Shown here: positions 1 through 7,779 of the stretch, piece by piece
How positions within the stretch are numbered: the first letter of the stretch is position 1
How the letters are laid out: each line of letters opens with the position of its first letter
Assembly: GCA_947628755.1 (NCBI GenBank)
Contig: CANRBC010000010.1
Coordinates: 33,311-97,310 of the forward strand
DNA from: an uncultured Clostridia bacterium
Lineage (GTDB): Bacteria > Bacillota > Clostridia > Lachnospirales > CAG-274
DNA length: 64,000 nt
Direction of reading: 5' to 3'
Notes under the pieces: model-generated
What the model saw: only the letters and a program-made list of their open reading frames with translations
What the model was told of the DNA's origin: nothing
Database searches by the model: none
Position numbers and translations under genes: made by a program

Positions 1-345
1 CCGTTTTCCATGCCTTCGGATTTAATATAATATGGTCTTTGCCTTCCCGGAAATACCTCCACAACTATAAGGCTATTTTGTCTGCATTCTGTATTGTAAT
101 ATCAGGTATTATCGTAGGTGTGCAAGAATCGGAAATTGCATTTGCAATAGCATCTATTTCATTAAAAATATTCTCCTTATTCACTCCCACAATATTGTGC
201 TCATCATCTATGCCAAATATAAGCTTTCCACCGCTGCCATTTGCAAAAGCAACAATAGTTTTCATATAATTTTTGCTGTTATTAGACCTTTCTATTTTAA
301 ATTCAATATTTTTAGATACACAATTTACAATTATCTCCTATTTTA
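1..345 (-). pseudogene. AlbA_2 (Schlafen-like) ATP-binding protein remnant, frameshifted, cut by window edge
   Basis: On the minus strand the ORF at 265-65 reads IVAFANGSGGKLIFGIDDE, the core of the AlbA_2/Schlafen domain found in putative transcriptional regulators and conflict-system proteins. The same frame extends upstream of the ATG (IEFKIERSNNSKNY) to a stop near 350 without a normal start codon. At about 65 the frame ends in TAG, but another frame immediately continues with the next part of the family (VVEVFPGRQRPYYIKSEG) to the window edge. A single lost base in tta-tag would explain the break. I therefore call it a decayed or frameshifted copy. A sequencing error cannot be excluded, and the rest of the gene lies outside the window. 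Confidence 0.7.
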
Positions 346-635
346 TATTTATATACACAATTGCATCATGAATTGATGTGTATTACAAACAACTATTTCT
401 TGAATATGTCAATAGATAATTACCTAAAATTTCCATACGATTTTCTGATTTGCAAAATATTATGATTTTATAAAAGTTATTTTTAACAAATTATAGCTTA
501 TACAACTTTATTCTATAAGATTTTATATTATTTCTTTTTTAAAAAATAATATAGACATTTGAAACAATATGTGCTATTATAATATATATATTAATATTTA
601 AAATATGATTCTATTTATTTTAAAGGAGGTTTAAT
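346..635. other. AT-rich intergenic region
   Basis: No ORF or RNA gene is recognisable here. The stretch is extremely AT-rich with many TATAAT-like strings, for example near 577-590, so the promoter of the following gene cannot be placed reliably. The last bases contain a strong AAAGGAGGTTT ribosome binding site for the 636 gene. Confidence 0.5.
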
Positions 636-1142
636 ATGACAAAAAACAATAGTTCAAACAACCAAGTTATAGATACTGGCTTTTTCACAATAAAAGGAAA
701 TATTCTTCTTTCTGATAATATATTTATACAAATGAGCAACATAACAAGAGTATGGACAGGACAGCTGCCAAAAAAGCCATTACCTTTAATACCGGTAATT
801 ATCTTGATAATAGCAGGTATTATATTATTTGATATTAAAATCTGGTTAGCAATATTGGCAATTATAATTGCAGGTATTATAATATTTGTAAATGTTAAGC
901 AAACAGTATATCATGGAATAAATATTGAGTTAAATTCCGGCAATATCTACTCTTTTATATGTGATGATCCCTCTTATGTAAAAAAAGCTTTTGATTGTTT
1001 ATCCCAATGTATTTACAATAAAATAAATTACAACAAATATTATAAGATCAATTTAAATAATGGTGTTATCAATTCTGGAGTAATTAACTCAGGTAATATT
1101 GAAAGTTCAACAGTAGCAGGTGAAATTAATAATAATGTATAA
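636..1142 (+). CDS. DUF6232-like membrane protein with C-terminal Asn/Gly repeats
   Basis: The 168-residue product starts after a strong AAAGGAGG site. Residues 15-45 (FFTIKGNILLSDNIFIQMSNIT) and the two hydrophobic segments at about 49-87 match what I know of DUF6232-like small membrane proteins, whose function is unknown. After a cytosolic segment the C-terminus becomes a repeat of the type NNGVINSGVINSGNIESS, which looks like short beta-strand turns of a polar beta-solenoid. The stop overlaps the start region of the next gene, whose N-terminus continues the same repeat pattern, so the two may act as one unit or be a single gene split by a frameshift. Related repeats occur near STAND/NACHT-type conflict proteins, but placing this gene in such a system is inference. 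Confidence 0.6.
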   Translation: MTKNNSSNNQVIDTGFFTIKGNILLSDNIFIQMSNITRVWTGQLPKKPLPLIPVIILIIAGIILFDIKIWLAILAIIIAGIIIFVNVKQTVYHGINIELNSGNIYSFICDDPSYVKKAFDCLSQCIYNKINYNKYYKINLNNGVINSGVINSGNIESSTVAGEINNNV

Positions 1143-1470
1143 GAAAAAAACATTAAAAATAAATAATGGTTTTATAATAAACGGAACTGTAAATACAGGA
1201 AATATTATAAATAGCAATGTGAATGGTTCTGTAACATATAATAACTACTGGAAAGACATAGAAGATGAAATTGAAATACTTTGCGATAATTATAATAAAT
1301 TATATAATAACGTAAAGGACATTGAATTTTTAAAAAATATGGAAAGTGCAGCAAGAGAAAAAAACCAAAGCAAATTAAAAAAAATAATTAGCAGTGCTCC
1401 GGCTTTGATAAAAGCTTTTATTAAAGAGCTTGGTTTGAGCTTGCTCGTTCAATTAATAACTAATACTTGA
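1135..1470 (+). CDS. Small Asn/Gly-repeat protein with helical C-terminus, overlapping the previous gene
   Basis: The product is 111 residues from the ATG at 1135; an in-frame GTG at 1120 is the alternative start. The start overlaps the stop of the 636 gene, which implies translational coupling. Residues 8-36 repeat the pattern NGFIINGTVNTGNIINSNVNG seen at the end of the upstream protein. The remainder is predicted alpha-helical: a charged segment with coiled-coil character (DIEDEIEILCDNYNKL) and a hydrophobic amphipathic tail ending LGLSLLVQLI. A run of A (aagaaaaaaac) just inside the gene could allow ribosomal slippage or mark a mutation that split an original fusion. No function is recognised. 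A terminator follows closely. Confidence 0.55.
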   Translation: MYKKKTLKINNGFIINGTVNTGNIINSNVNGSVTYNNYWKDIEDEIEILCDNYNKLYNNVKDIEFLKNMESAAREKNQSKLKKIISSAPALIKAFIKELGLSLLVQLITNT

Positions 1471-1477
1471 TTTTAAA

Positions 1478-1511
1478 AGCAAGGGCAGGATTTGTCTGTC
1501 CCGCCCTTGCT
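1478..1511 (+). terminator. Rho-independent terminator after the 636-1470 pair
   Basis: A GC-rich hairpin with arms AGCAAGGGC and GCCCTTGCT stands out in AT-rich sequence directly after the stop at 1470. There is only a weak T tract, and it may work for both strands. Confidence 0.7.
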
Positions 1512-1559
1512 TAAATAAATATCATTTTTATAATTTACACAAAATATGAAACAAATCCC

Positions 1560-2395
1560 TTCAAAGTCATTTCACAACCTCATAATAAGCATATTTCCCC
1601 TTGCCGTACAATCTTAGTTTATTCTCTCTAACAAGTTTGGTCAATACTCTTATCGTTTATTCGGCAAAGCTCCATTACATCCGCTCTTGTAACCTTATTA
1701 TCATTGCTTTTGGCAAATTTAATTATCATCTCAGGGTATCTTATTTTATCAATATTGGTTTGTCTGACATATCCGACTGTGTTTTTAGACTGCTTGTAGA
1801 CGCTTGAGCTTAAAATATAACTTCTGCCTCTTCCCGAACCGGTAGGCTATATCATTCCCGGTTCAACAAGTTTTTCCACTGTATTCCTTAACTTGACCTC
1901 AGATACATGTGTATCTTCACACGGTTCCTTAAAGCTCATTCTTCTGTTTCTTTTAAGTTCATTTAATGCCAGAAGTGAATTGAGCGGTATACTGGTACCT
2001 GTTTTGCCCAGCTCATCAGAAATCATTTTTACAAAAGCTTTATCCGGCAGTCCTCTATTTCAGCCTTAGAATTTTTGCCGCTTGATATAGCAATATGCTT
2101 CTGCTCTTTGGCACCTCAATATCAACATATCTCTTATCCTCCGCATTTATTAGCACAACTCTTACCGTTACAGGAGAAATTGTTCTGTTTGCAATAAAGG
2201 CAGCCAACTTTGTAATATCCCTGTGACTTTCATGTATTCCTGTTATTTCGCCATCATCCTCAATACCAAGGTATAAATGCCCTCCCTCAGTATTTAAAAG
2301 CGCCACTACTGTTTCAATAATAATGTCATCAGACAATTTCTTTACATCACTTTTAAACTCCCGTCTTTAAATCTTATATTCAAAATATACATCCT
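1560..2395 (-). pseudogene. AlbA_2-type ATP-binding protein, degraded
   Basis: Minus-strand pieces of one gene can be read in several frames. The N-terminus near 2395 is MYILNIRFKDGS, then after a frameshift EFKSDVKKLSDD continues into the ORF at 2336-2055 with the AlbA_2 core ALLNTEGGHLYLGIEDDG. Further on, other frames give the family's C-terminal region, for example YVRQTNIDKIRYPEMIIKFA followed by a helix-turn-helix-like stretch near 1680-1770. Several frameshifts and stops separate the pieces, so no full protein can be made. It is a second member of the family seen at the left edge. Confidence 0.75.
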
Positions 2396-2460
2396 TTTAT
2401 TTAACACTCGCAATATTAAAAGTCAAGTATTTATTTGTAGGTAATATTATTATCCTGCTT

Positions 2461-2503
2461 CTATTGGATTGTATATATGAAGTTTAGGTGCAGCTATTGG
2501 ATT
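2461..2503 (+). promoter_or_regulatory. Two 10-bp direct repeats upstream of the radical SAM gene
   Basis: CTATTGGATT occurs at 2461-2470 and again at 2494-2503, 33 bp apart, which is about three DNA turns. The second copy overlaps the place where a -35 box would lie for the TATAAT at 2504-2509, and no good -35 is present. This layout suits an activator that binds direct repeats, but that is inference. Confidence 0.4.
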
Positions 2504-2529
2504 TATAATAAAGGATAACTATTTATTAT
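2504..2529 (+). promoter_or_regulatory. -10 box and 22-bp shared upstream element of the radical SAM operon
   Basis: TATAAT at 2504-2509 is followed by a 22-bp sequence (2508-2529, core AAGGATAACTATTTATTAT) that is present exactly, in inverted orientation on the map, at 6302-6323. In both places it reads toward the gene and ends 26-29 bp before the start codon. It would lie at the transcription start or early leader, so it may be an operator or an RNA leader element. Confidence 0.6.
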
Positions 2530-2557
2530 CAGAATATATATATGTGGTGGCAGATTA

Positions 2558-4531
2558 ATGAACGTATTAAAAATAGGAGCAATAAATGGTGTTACAGACA
2601 GACTACAACTATGTAATAAAGATAATTTAGAGGGGGTTGAATATCTTAAGAATGATTATTTAGACACAAATTCGTATTTTTGGAATGAACAATTAAAGGA
2701 ATCTAAAATTAATAACTGTATTAGTTTTATAACACAGAGTACCATACAATTACCCACAGAAATATTATGGGTCTTGAATAACAACGAGCAATTTATATTA
2801 AAATTGAGAAAAGCTAAAGATGCTATAAAAAACCCTTTTTTTTCATCTCAAGAACTATTTGCCTGTTTAGAAACTTTGCAGATTGCTTGTGAATTAATAT
2901 ATTATGCTGACACTGTTCCCTTTAAATTAAATGTAGCATCTGGATTTATGCAAAGCAATGAATCTGCAAAAGAAATGCTTGAAGGCTGTTTGCATTATTA
3001 TTGTAATCCATATTTATCATTTATAATCAATTGTGTTATGCCTTTAATCAGCAATTATTTTCCAGATATTATACTTTTAGAAGGTAAACCTAATATTGCT
3101 ACTTTTGCGATAGCAGTTTTAGCAAGAAAAATCTTTCCAGATTTAAAGATTGGAATATATGGACATTCTTCGGAGTATTATTCATTAAATAAAATTATTC
3201 ATCTTCTTCTTAAGAACAGGTATTTATTTAGTGTTTTTGACTTTATAATTAAAGATTATGATACAGATACAATTATAAAATTGTGTGACACATTAGAGTC
3301 TGGTGGAGAATTGCAAAATATCCCTAATTTAATATATACACCAGATAGAGGGAAAACCATTTACCAGAATTCATCAGAATGTACAAAAAATACTGAATTA
3401 CAAATAAGTAGTTCCTATAAACCTATAGATATAAAACTATTTCCTAATAACCATTGTTTTTGGAACAAGTGTTCATTTTGTGGAATTAATAGTAAATATA
3501 TAACATCCGAAGATCACAAATCATGGGACTTGAACAAGGCATTTCAAATTTTGGAGCATTTAAATCTACAAGGTATAAAAAAAATATGGCTTATTGACGA
3601 AGCAATACCAACAGACATTTTGAATTCTATCGCTCAAAAAATTAATGAAAAAAATTGGCATTTTGAATGGCATGTACGAACCAGAATAGATAAAAAACTT
3701 TTAAAAAGTAATGTTTGTGAGAACCTTGCTAATTCTGGATTAAAACACATATTATTAGGTCTAGAATCTGCTTCCGACAGAATTCTTAAACTGATGAACA
3801 AAACAAAAGATGATGATTATATTGAAACAGCGGAACTAATTGTAAAAAAGTTTACAGAAAACAATATATCGGTCCATTTCCCTGCTATAATAGGTTTTCC
3901 TACTGAAACTGATGACGAGCGGGATCAAACAATAAATTTTTTAAAATATTTGAGAGATACCTATTCTCTATTTACATATAACGTAAACATTTTAGAACTT
4001 GATGTCAGTAGTGATCTCTATAAAAATTTTGAAAAATATGATATTTGCAATTTATTTTATCCATGTACTCCATCATCGTTTATAGGTAATTCTATACAAT
4101 GGGGAAATGACATATCCGTTTTAAAAGAGATACAAAAGGAAGCTCTCTATTATTTGTTTCCATGGTATCCTAATAGTTCACTATTAAAAATAGACTTTTT
4201 TTACAAGTATTTGGAATATACAAGAATGCCTTTGAATAATAAAAACTGGGATAAAATGCATACGTTTAGAACAATTACTATAAACTCTGATAAAATATGT
4301 ATTAATGATTATTGTGATATGCTAAAATTAAAAAACGGTAAATATGCATTAATAAATCATAACACTTATCAATTTGTTATAGGTGGAGAAATATTAAATC
4401 AAATTTTCAACTATAAAAAATGGATACTGTGTAAAGACATCATTTATAAATTCCCTGAAAGATTAAGGAAAAATGTCCTAGATTTATTACAATGCTTATT
4501 AAATTATCAAATAATAAAGATAAGGAGGTAA
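2558..4531 (+). CDS. Radical SAM enzyme with B12-binding-like N-terminal domain, putative peptide maturase
   Basis: The 657-residue product has a Rossmann-like middle segment at about 168-206 (PDIILLEGKPNIATF...IGIYGHSSE) that resembles the cobalamin-binding domain of B12 radical SAM enzymes. The radical SAM core follows, with cluster cysteines C300, C305 and C308 in CFWNKCSFCG. The spacing CX4CX2C differs from the common CX3CX2C and recalls the aromatic-rich motifs of some RiPP-maturation radical SAM proteins. LGLESASDRILKLMNK and PAIIGFPTET match later strands of the fold. The last 70 residues (LKNGKYALINHNTYQFVIGG...) could be a PqqD-like peptide recognition domain. The gene is followed after 6 bp by a small glycine-rich peptide gene whose ribosome binding site lies in the last codons. 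Role as a RiPP maturase is inference from this context. Confidence 0.75.
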   Translation: MNVLKIGAINGVTDRLQLCNKDNLEGVEYLKNDYLDTNSYFWNEQLKESKINNCISFITQSTIQLPTEILWVLNNNEQFILKLRKAKDAIKNPFFSSQELFACLETLQIACELIYYADTVPFKLNVASGFMQSNESAKEMLEGCLHYYCNPYLSFIINCVMPLISNYFPDIILLEGKPNIATFAIAVLARKIFPDLKIGIYGHSSEYYSLNKIIHLLLKNRYLFSVFDFIIKDYDTDTIIKLCDTLESGGELQNIPNLIYTPDRGKTIYQNSSECTKNTELQISSSYKPIDIKLFPNNHCFWNKCSFCGINSKYITSEDHKSWDLNKAFQILEHLNLQGIKKIWLIDEAIPTDILNSIAQKINEKNWHFEWHVRTRIDKKLLKSNVCENLANSGLKHILLGLESASDRILKLMNKTKDDDYIETAELIVKKFTENNISVHFPAIIGFPTETDDERDQTINFLKYLRDTYSLFTYNVNILELDVSSDLYKNFEKYDICNLFYPCTPSSFIGNSIQWGNDISVLKEIQKEALYYLFPWYPNSSLLKIDFFYKYLEYTRMPLNNKNWDKMHTFRTITINSDKICINDYCDMLKLKNGKYALINHNTYQFVIGGEILNQIFNYKKWILCKDIIYKFPERLRKNVLDLLQCLLNYQIIKIRR

Positions 4532-4537
4532 ATTATT

Positions 4538-4720
4538 ATGTATAAGGAGTTTATTTCATTTAAGAACTCAACAGAGTTTACCACTAAGGACAATACAAAC
4601 GCTACTGCAACAGCAAGTTATTTGTATAGTTCTTTGTCAGGTGGCGGCGGTAACGGAGGTGGCGGAGCAACCGGTGGGGGTGACAATAGTGGCACAAATG
4701 GTGGGGGCAAAACCAAATGA
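4538..4720 (+). CDS. Small glycine-rich peptide, putative RiPP precursor
   Basis: A 60-residue peptide is encoded 6 bp after the radical SAM gene and has a near-perfect AAGGAGGT site with 8-9 bp spacing, which suggests strong translation. Residues 1-34 are a polar leader-like region with Tyr, Phe and Thr (MYKEFISFKNSTEF). Residues about 35-60 form a glycine-rich core, GGGGNGGGGATGGG and then DNSGTNGGGKTK. It has no Cys and no Trp, so thioether bridges are unlikely; Asn, Asp, Thr, Ala, Tyr and Lys are the candidate sites. I do not recognise a known precursor family. A terminator follows 44 bp downstream, so enzyme and peptide form a complete two-gene operon. Confidence 0.65.
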   Translation: MYKEFISFKNSTEFTTKDNTNATATASYLYSSLSGGGGNGGGGATGGGDNSGTNGGGKTK

Positions 4721-4763
4721 CCAACCATAAACATAACATATTAAATATTTAATATCTATTTGT

Positions 4764-4797
4764 TTAGGGAATGGATTTTAAATATCCATTCCCTAAA
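4764..4797. terminator. Bidirectional terminator between convergent genes
   Basis: The arms TTAGGGAATGGAT and ATCCATTCCCTAA form a stable hairpin in AT-rich flanks. It lies between the stop of the peptide gene (4720) and the stop of the convergent pentapeptide-repeat gene (4807), so it can end both transcripts. Confidence 0.75.
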
Positions 4798-4806
4798 TTA
4801 GAAAGA

Positions 4807-6276
4807 TTAATTTATATAATATTCTACAGATTTAATTACAGTCTTAGTTTTTTTTTGAAATTTTATAGGGCCTATTGAATAATCAAGTTTTTTGCAAACT
4901 TTTTCTTCAAATACCTTAGGGTTTCTTTCTCTGAGAACAGTTAATAAATTTTCGTTATCCCACTCATTATGTTTGTTGGATGCTTTTTCATGTCTGCTGT
5001 TTTCTATATCTTTAATAGCCTTAACACCACCAAATGAATAGTAAAATATCTGACATATTGTGAGAATATCATGTAGCTTACCAAAAATTGTTATAAATAA
5101 TTCATAAGGGGAATGATGAGAAATTTCAATCTTTGAAGTTATATCTGGATTTATATTTCTTATGACTTTTTCTGTATCAATTACTATAGGTGTTAAGTTT
5201 TCAGGTTCATTACATTTTATATTTGTTGTCAGTTCAATAGTTGCACAGGGATATTCATTTGAATTATTCAATAATATATTTTTTATTTCATCTATATAAT
5301 TTATATATCCTTTTTTAACATTATATGGAACTTTATCTGGTTGTATCTCACTTTTAATTATATTATAGATTTTATGTAATTCTTTTTTATTGAACAGACC
5401 CACATTTGCAATAAATTGGCATATATTATATAAGGAATCAAAATCCTCTTGTTTTATGGAATAATCAATTGCCTTAGGCAGCAGATAACTAATTTTTTCT
5501 GTTTGCTTATTTATTAGATAAATATTTAACACAGAAAAATATTGTCTTGTCTCCATATAATAAGGTATAAGCTTAAATATTAATTCTTTTGCTGTTACAA
5601 AATCCACTTCTTTTTTATTTCCAAGAGAAAACTTAACTGAACCTACATTTTTTTCAAAAATATTAGATAAACCAATATTGGTAACTAAGTCCAATATAGG
5701 GAAAATTATATTATCAAATTTTACATCATCATGAAATCTACAGTAACGTATTCCTATATTTCTGAGATCCATGTTAGTGAACTTAGTATTTTTTATTATA
5801 GCACGTTCAAATGAAGAATCTTTAATGTCACATGCATTGAATGTGCTGTTTTCCAAATATATATCTCTAAAGGAAACTCCTTCAAATCTTATTTTTTTAA
5901 AATTTACATTTATAAACTGACTAAAATTAAACCCCGTATTTTCTATCAAGAATTTTTCTTTTCGTTCAAAATCACATCCAGAAAAATTACAGTAATTAAA
6001 ATTGGCGCCACTAAAAAAACAATCATAAAATTTACAAACATTAAAAATTGAAAAAGCTCCATTACTTGCTTTAAATCTAGAAAAATTAAATCTACAATTA
6101 TTATATCTTGGCTTTTCTATTAAACTACCTGGAAATTCACTTCCAAAATCTCTGTTATCAGCATCTTTTGGCGGAATATGGGCATATTCTTCTGATTTTA
6201 CAGAAAACTCTCTAAACATTTGGACTGCTTCAACAAAAGCTAAATTGTTATCTTCTTTCTTTACAATTTTATCCAT
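4807..6276 (-). CDS. Pentapeptide-repeat protein with helical C-terminal domains
   Basis: The product has 489 residues. From about 55 to 195 it shows the A(D/N)LXX-type five-residue register with central Phe/Leu, for example CRFNFSRFKASNGAF, ANFNYCNFSGCDF, STFNACDIKDSSF and TKFTNMDLRNIGIRYCRF. This predicts a right-handed quadrilateral beta-helix. The rest is mostly helical and unrecognised. Some pentapeptide-repeat proteins (McbG, Qnr, MfpA) mimic DNA and protect gyrase; others have unrelated roles. The gene converges on the radical SAM/peptide operon, shares a terminator with it, and has the same 22-bp element before its start. The ribosome binding site is AGGGAGA. Self-protection against the peptide product is a hypothesis only. 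Confidence 0.8.
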   Translation of the reverse strand: MDKIVKKEDNNLAFVEAVQMFREFSVKSEEYAHIPPKDADNRDFGSEFPGSLIEKPRYNNCRFNFSRFKASNGAFSIFNVCKFYDCFFSGANFNYCNFSGCDFERKEKFLIENTGFNFSQFINVNFKKIRFEGVSFRDIYLENSTFNACDIKDSSFERAIIKNTKFTNMDLRNIGIRYCRFHDDVKFDNIIFPILDLVTNIGLSNIFEKNVGSVKFSLGNKKEVDFVTAKELIFKLIPYYMETRQYFSVLNIYLINKQTEKISYLLPKAIDYSIKQEDFDSLYNICQFIANVGLFNKKELHKIYNIIKSEIQPDKVPYNVKKGYINYIDEIKNILLNNSNEYPCATIELTTNIKCNEPENLTPIVIDTEKVIRNINPDITSKIEISHHSPYELFITIFGKLHDILTICQIFYYSFGGVKAIKDIENSRHEKASNKHNEWDNENLLTVLRERNPKVFEEKVCKKLDYSIGPIKFQKKTKTVIKSVEYYIN

Positions 6277-6301
6277 AATATATTCTCCCTGTAAAAATAT
6301 T

Positions 6302-6355
6302 ATAATAAATAGTTATCCTTTATCCCATTATATTACAAATCTTTACAATAATCAA
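6302..6355 (-). promoter_or_regulatory. Sigma-A promoter and shared 22-bp element of the pentapeptide-repeat gene
   Basis: Read on the minus strand, TTGATT (6355-6350), a 17-bp spacer and TATAAT (6332-6327) form a good sigma-A promoter. The 22-bp element identical to 2508-2529 follows at 6323-6302, at the expected transcription start, 26 bp before the ATG at 6276. Confidence 0.65.
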
Positions 6356-6377
6356 GTCCTTATTACAATTTAAATAC

Positions 6378-6945
6378 TTAGAGTTGATTAACAATAATAT
6401 CAAATTCACTGTCGGGGAGGTCATATCCGCTCAATATACCGCCGCTGTTTATATCCTTTACTCTTATCAGATAATTATTTCCCGATTCCTCAATATGCGT
6501 CATGGTGTTGTAGCCTTCATATCCCCTGTCCAATATATAGATAGCCTTGCATGGTAAATCAAGCCTGTCTACCATTGTATTTAAGGCTTTTCTTTCATTG
6601 CTTTTTCTTCTTGTCTGTATACATACATCAACTATGTTTTGTTCAAAAGATCGTAGACAGCGTTTAGATGTATTATGTTGTAGGCTTTTAAGGTTTTTTA
6701 TTGTAAAATTAACGTTCCTTGTTATTGGGATTGGCTGCATAGTTAAGGTAAGCGCCGTCAACAGCCAGCAGTCTATTGTTTTTGTAGGTTTTTGCAAAAG
6801 AAAGCTTTTTATTAAATTTCTTAATCAGGTGTTCAAAGGCATAAAGCTGTATTTTACTGCGCTGCTGAATAAAAGCAGATTTTGAGGGAGAAAAGTCAAG
6901 CTTTCTGTTTCTGACAAAATCCCTGCCGGGATTTTTAACAAACAA
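6378..6945 (-). pseudogene. IS4-family-like transposase remnant
   Basis: Two minus-strand ORFs in different frames belong to one transposase. The upstream one (6945-6709) has FVKNPGRDFVRNRKLDF and LLAVDGAYLN; the downstream one (6797-6378) has RKALNTMVDRLDL and ILDRGYEGYN, the DDE-type region with the YREK-like surroundings of IS4 transposases. A frameshift near 6710-6800 and loss of both ends make it inactive. No terminal inverted repeats were found. It marks the right side of the AT-rich island. Confidence 0.75.
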
Positions 6946-7199
6946 ATATACATTTTTCCATTAAATTAATTTTTTTAATTACTTTTAAGTTTTACTGAGT
7001 AGTTTAGCATTTGCAAAGCCTCCTAAAAAATAAAGTCATTTAATCGGCTTTGCCGCAAATTTTTATAGATTTGCCAATAGTTTAAAAAAATTAATTGATT
7101 TTTTCAATAGTAACAACGATTTCTAATCTCCCCATCATCGATATTCCACAGTATCATAATAAAAATTCTTTTTCTTTTCGGCACATATTTATTTTAAAC

Positions 7200-7228
7200 T
7201 TGTTATTATCCCGCGATTATAGTATAAT
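7200..7228 (+). promoter_or_regulatory. Sigma-A promoter of yacP-sigH
   Basis: TTGTTA at 7200-7205, a 17-bp spacer and TATAAT at 7223-7228 lie 31 bp before the start codon of the NYN gene. Confidence 0.65.
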
Positions 7229-7259
7229 TGACTTAATAATGGTTTGGGAGAAGCAGAAT

Positions 7260-7775
7260 ATGAGTACCGAATATTTACTTGTGGACGGATACAATATAAT
7301 ATTTGCCTGGGAGGAGCTGAGAAGGCTTGCCGAGGAGAGCATAGATGCCGCAAGGGACAGGCTCATAAACATTATGTGCAACTACCAGGGCGTAAGGAAA
7401 ATGGAGCTTATACTTGTGTTTGACGCCTATAAGGTAGCGGGCGGAACAGGCAGCGTTACAAAGGAAGGCAATATATACGTGGTATATACCAAGGAGGCGG
7501 AAACTGCCGACCAATATATAGAAAAGACAAGCCATGAGCTTTCCAGAAACAACAAGGTATCCGTTGCTACATCGGACGGTCTGGAGCAGGTAATAATATT
7601 GTCTCAAGGCTCTCTGAGAATGTCTGCAAGGGATTTGTATACCGACGTTCACTCGGTTACAAAGGATATAAGAGAAAGAATAGACGAAATAAGACCTGTC
7701 AAGAACAATATGCTTATGGATAATCTGGACAAGGAGGCGGCGGACTTCCTTGAAAGGCTTAGAAGAAAGAAGTGA
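7260..7775 (+). CDS. yacP: YacP-like NYN domain RNA-binding nuclease
   Basis: The 171-residue product begins MSTEYLLVDGYNIIFAWEEL, the hallmark start of the YacP/Rae1 NYN (PIN-like) family. Acidic residues in VDGYN, VFDAY and ATSDG fit the metal site of these endoribonucleases. In Bacillus the homologue Rae1 cuts mRNA on the ribosome. The ATG at 7260 is chosen because homology starts there and a GGGAGAAG site precedes it; the longer ORF from 7095 runs through the promoter. The next gene, a SigH-type factor, follows after 4 bp, an arrangement common in Clostridia and Bacilli. Confidence 0.85.
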   Translation: MSTEYLLVDGYNIIFAWEELRRLAEESIDAARDRLINIMCNYQGVRKMELILVFDAYKVAGGTGSVTKEGNIYVVYTKEAETADQYIEKTSHELSRNNKVSVATSDGLEQVIILSQGSLRMSARDLYTDVHSVTKDIRERIDEIRPVKNNMLMDNLDKEAADFLERLRRKK

Positions 7776-7779
7776 TAAA

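Noticed and set aside
7095-7259. N-terminal extension of the YacP ORF
   Set aside because: It crosses the promoter at 7200-7228, has no ribosome binding site, and family homology starts at the ATG 7260.
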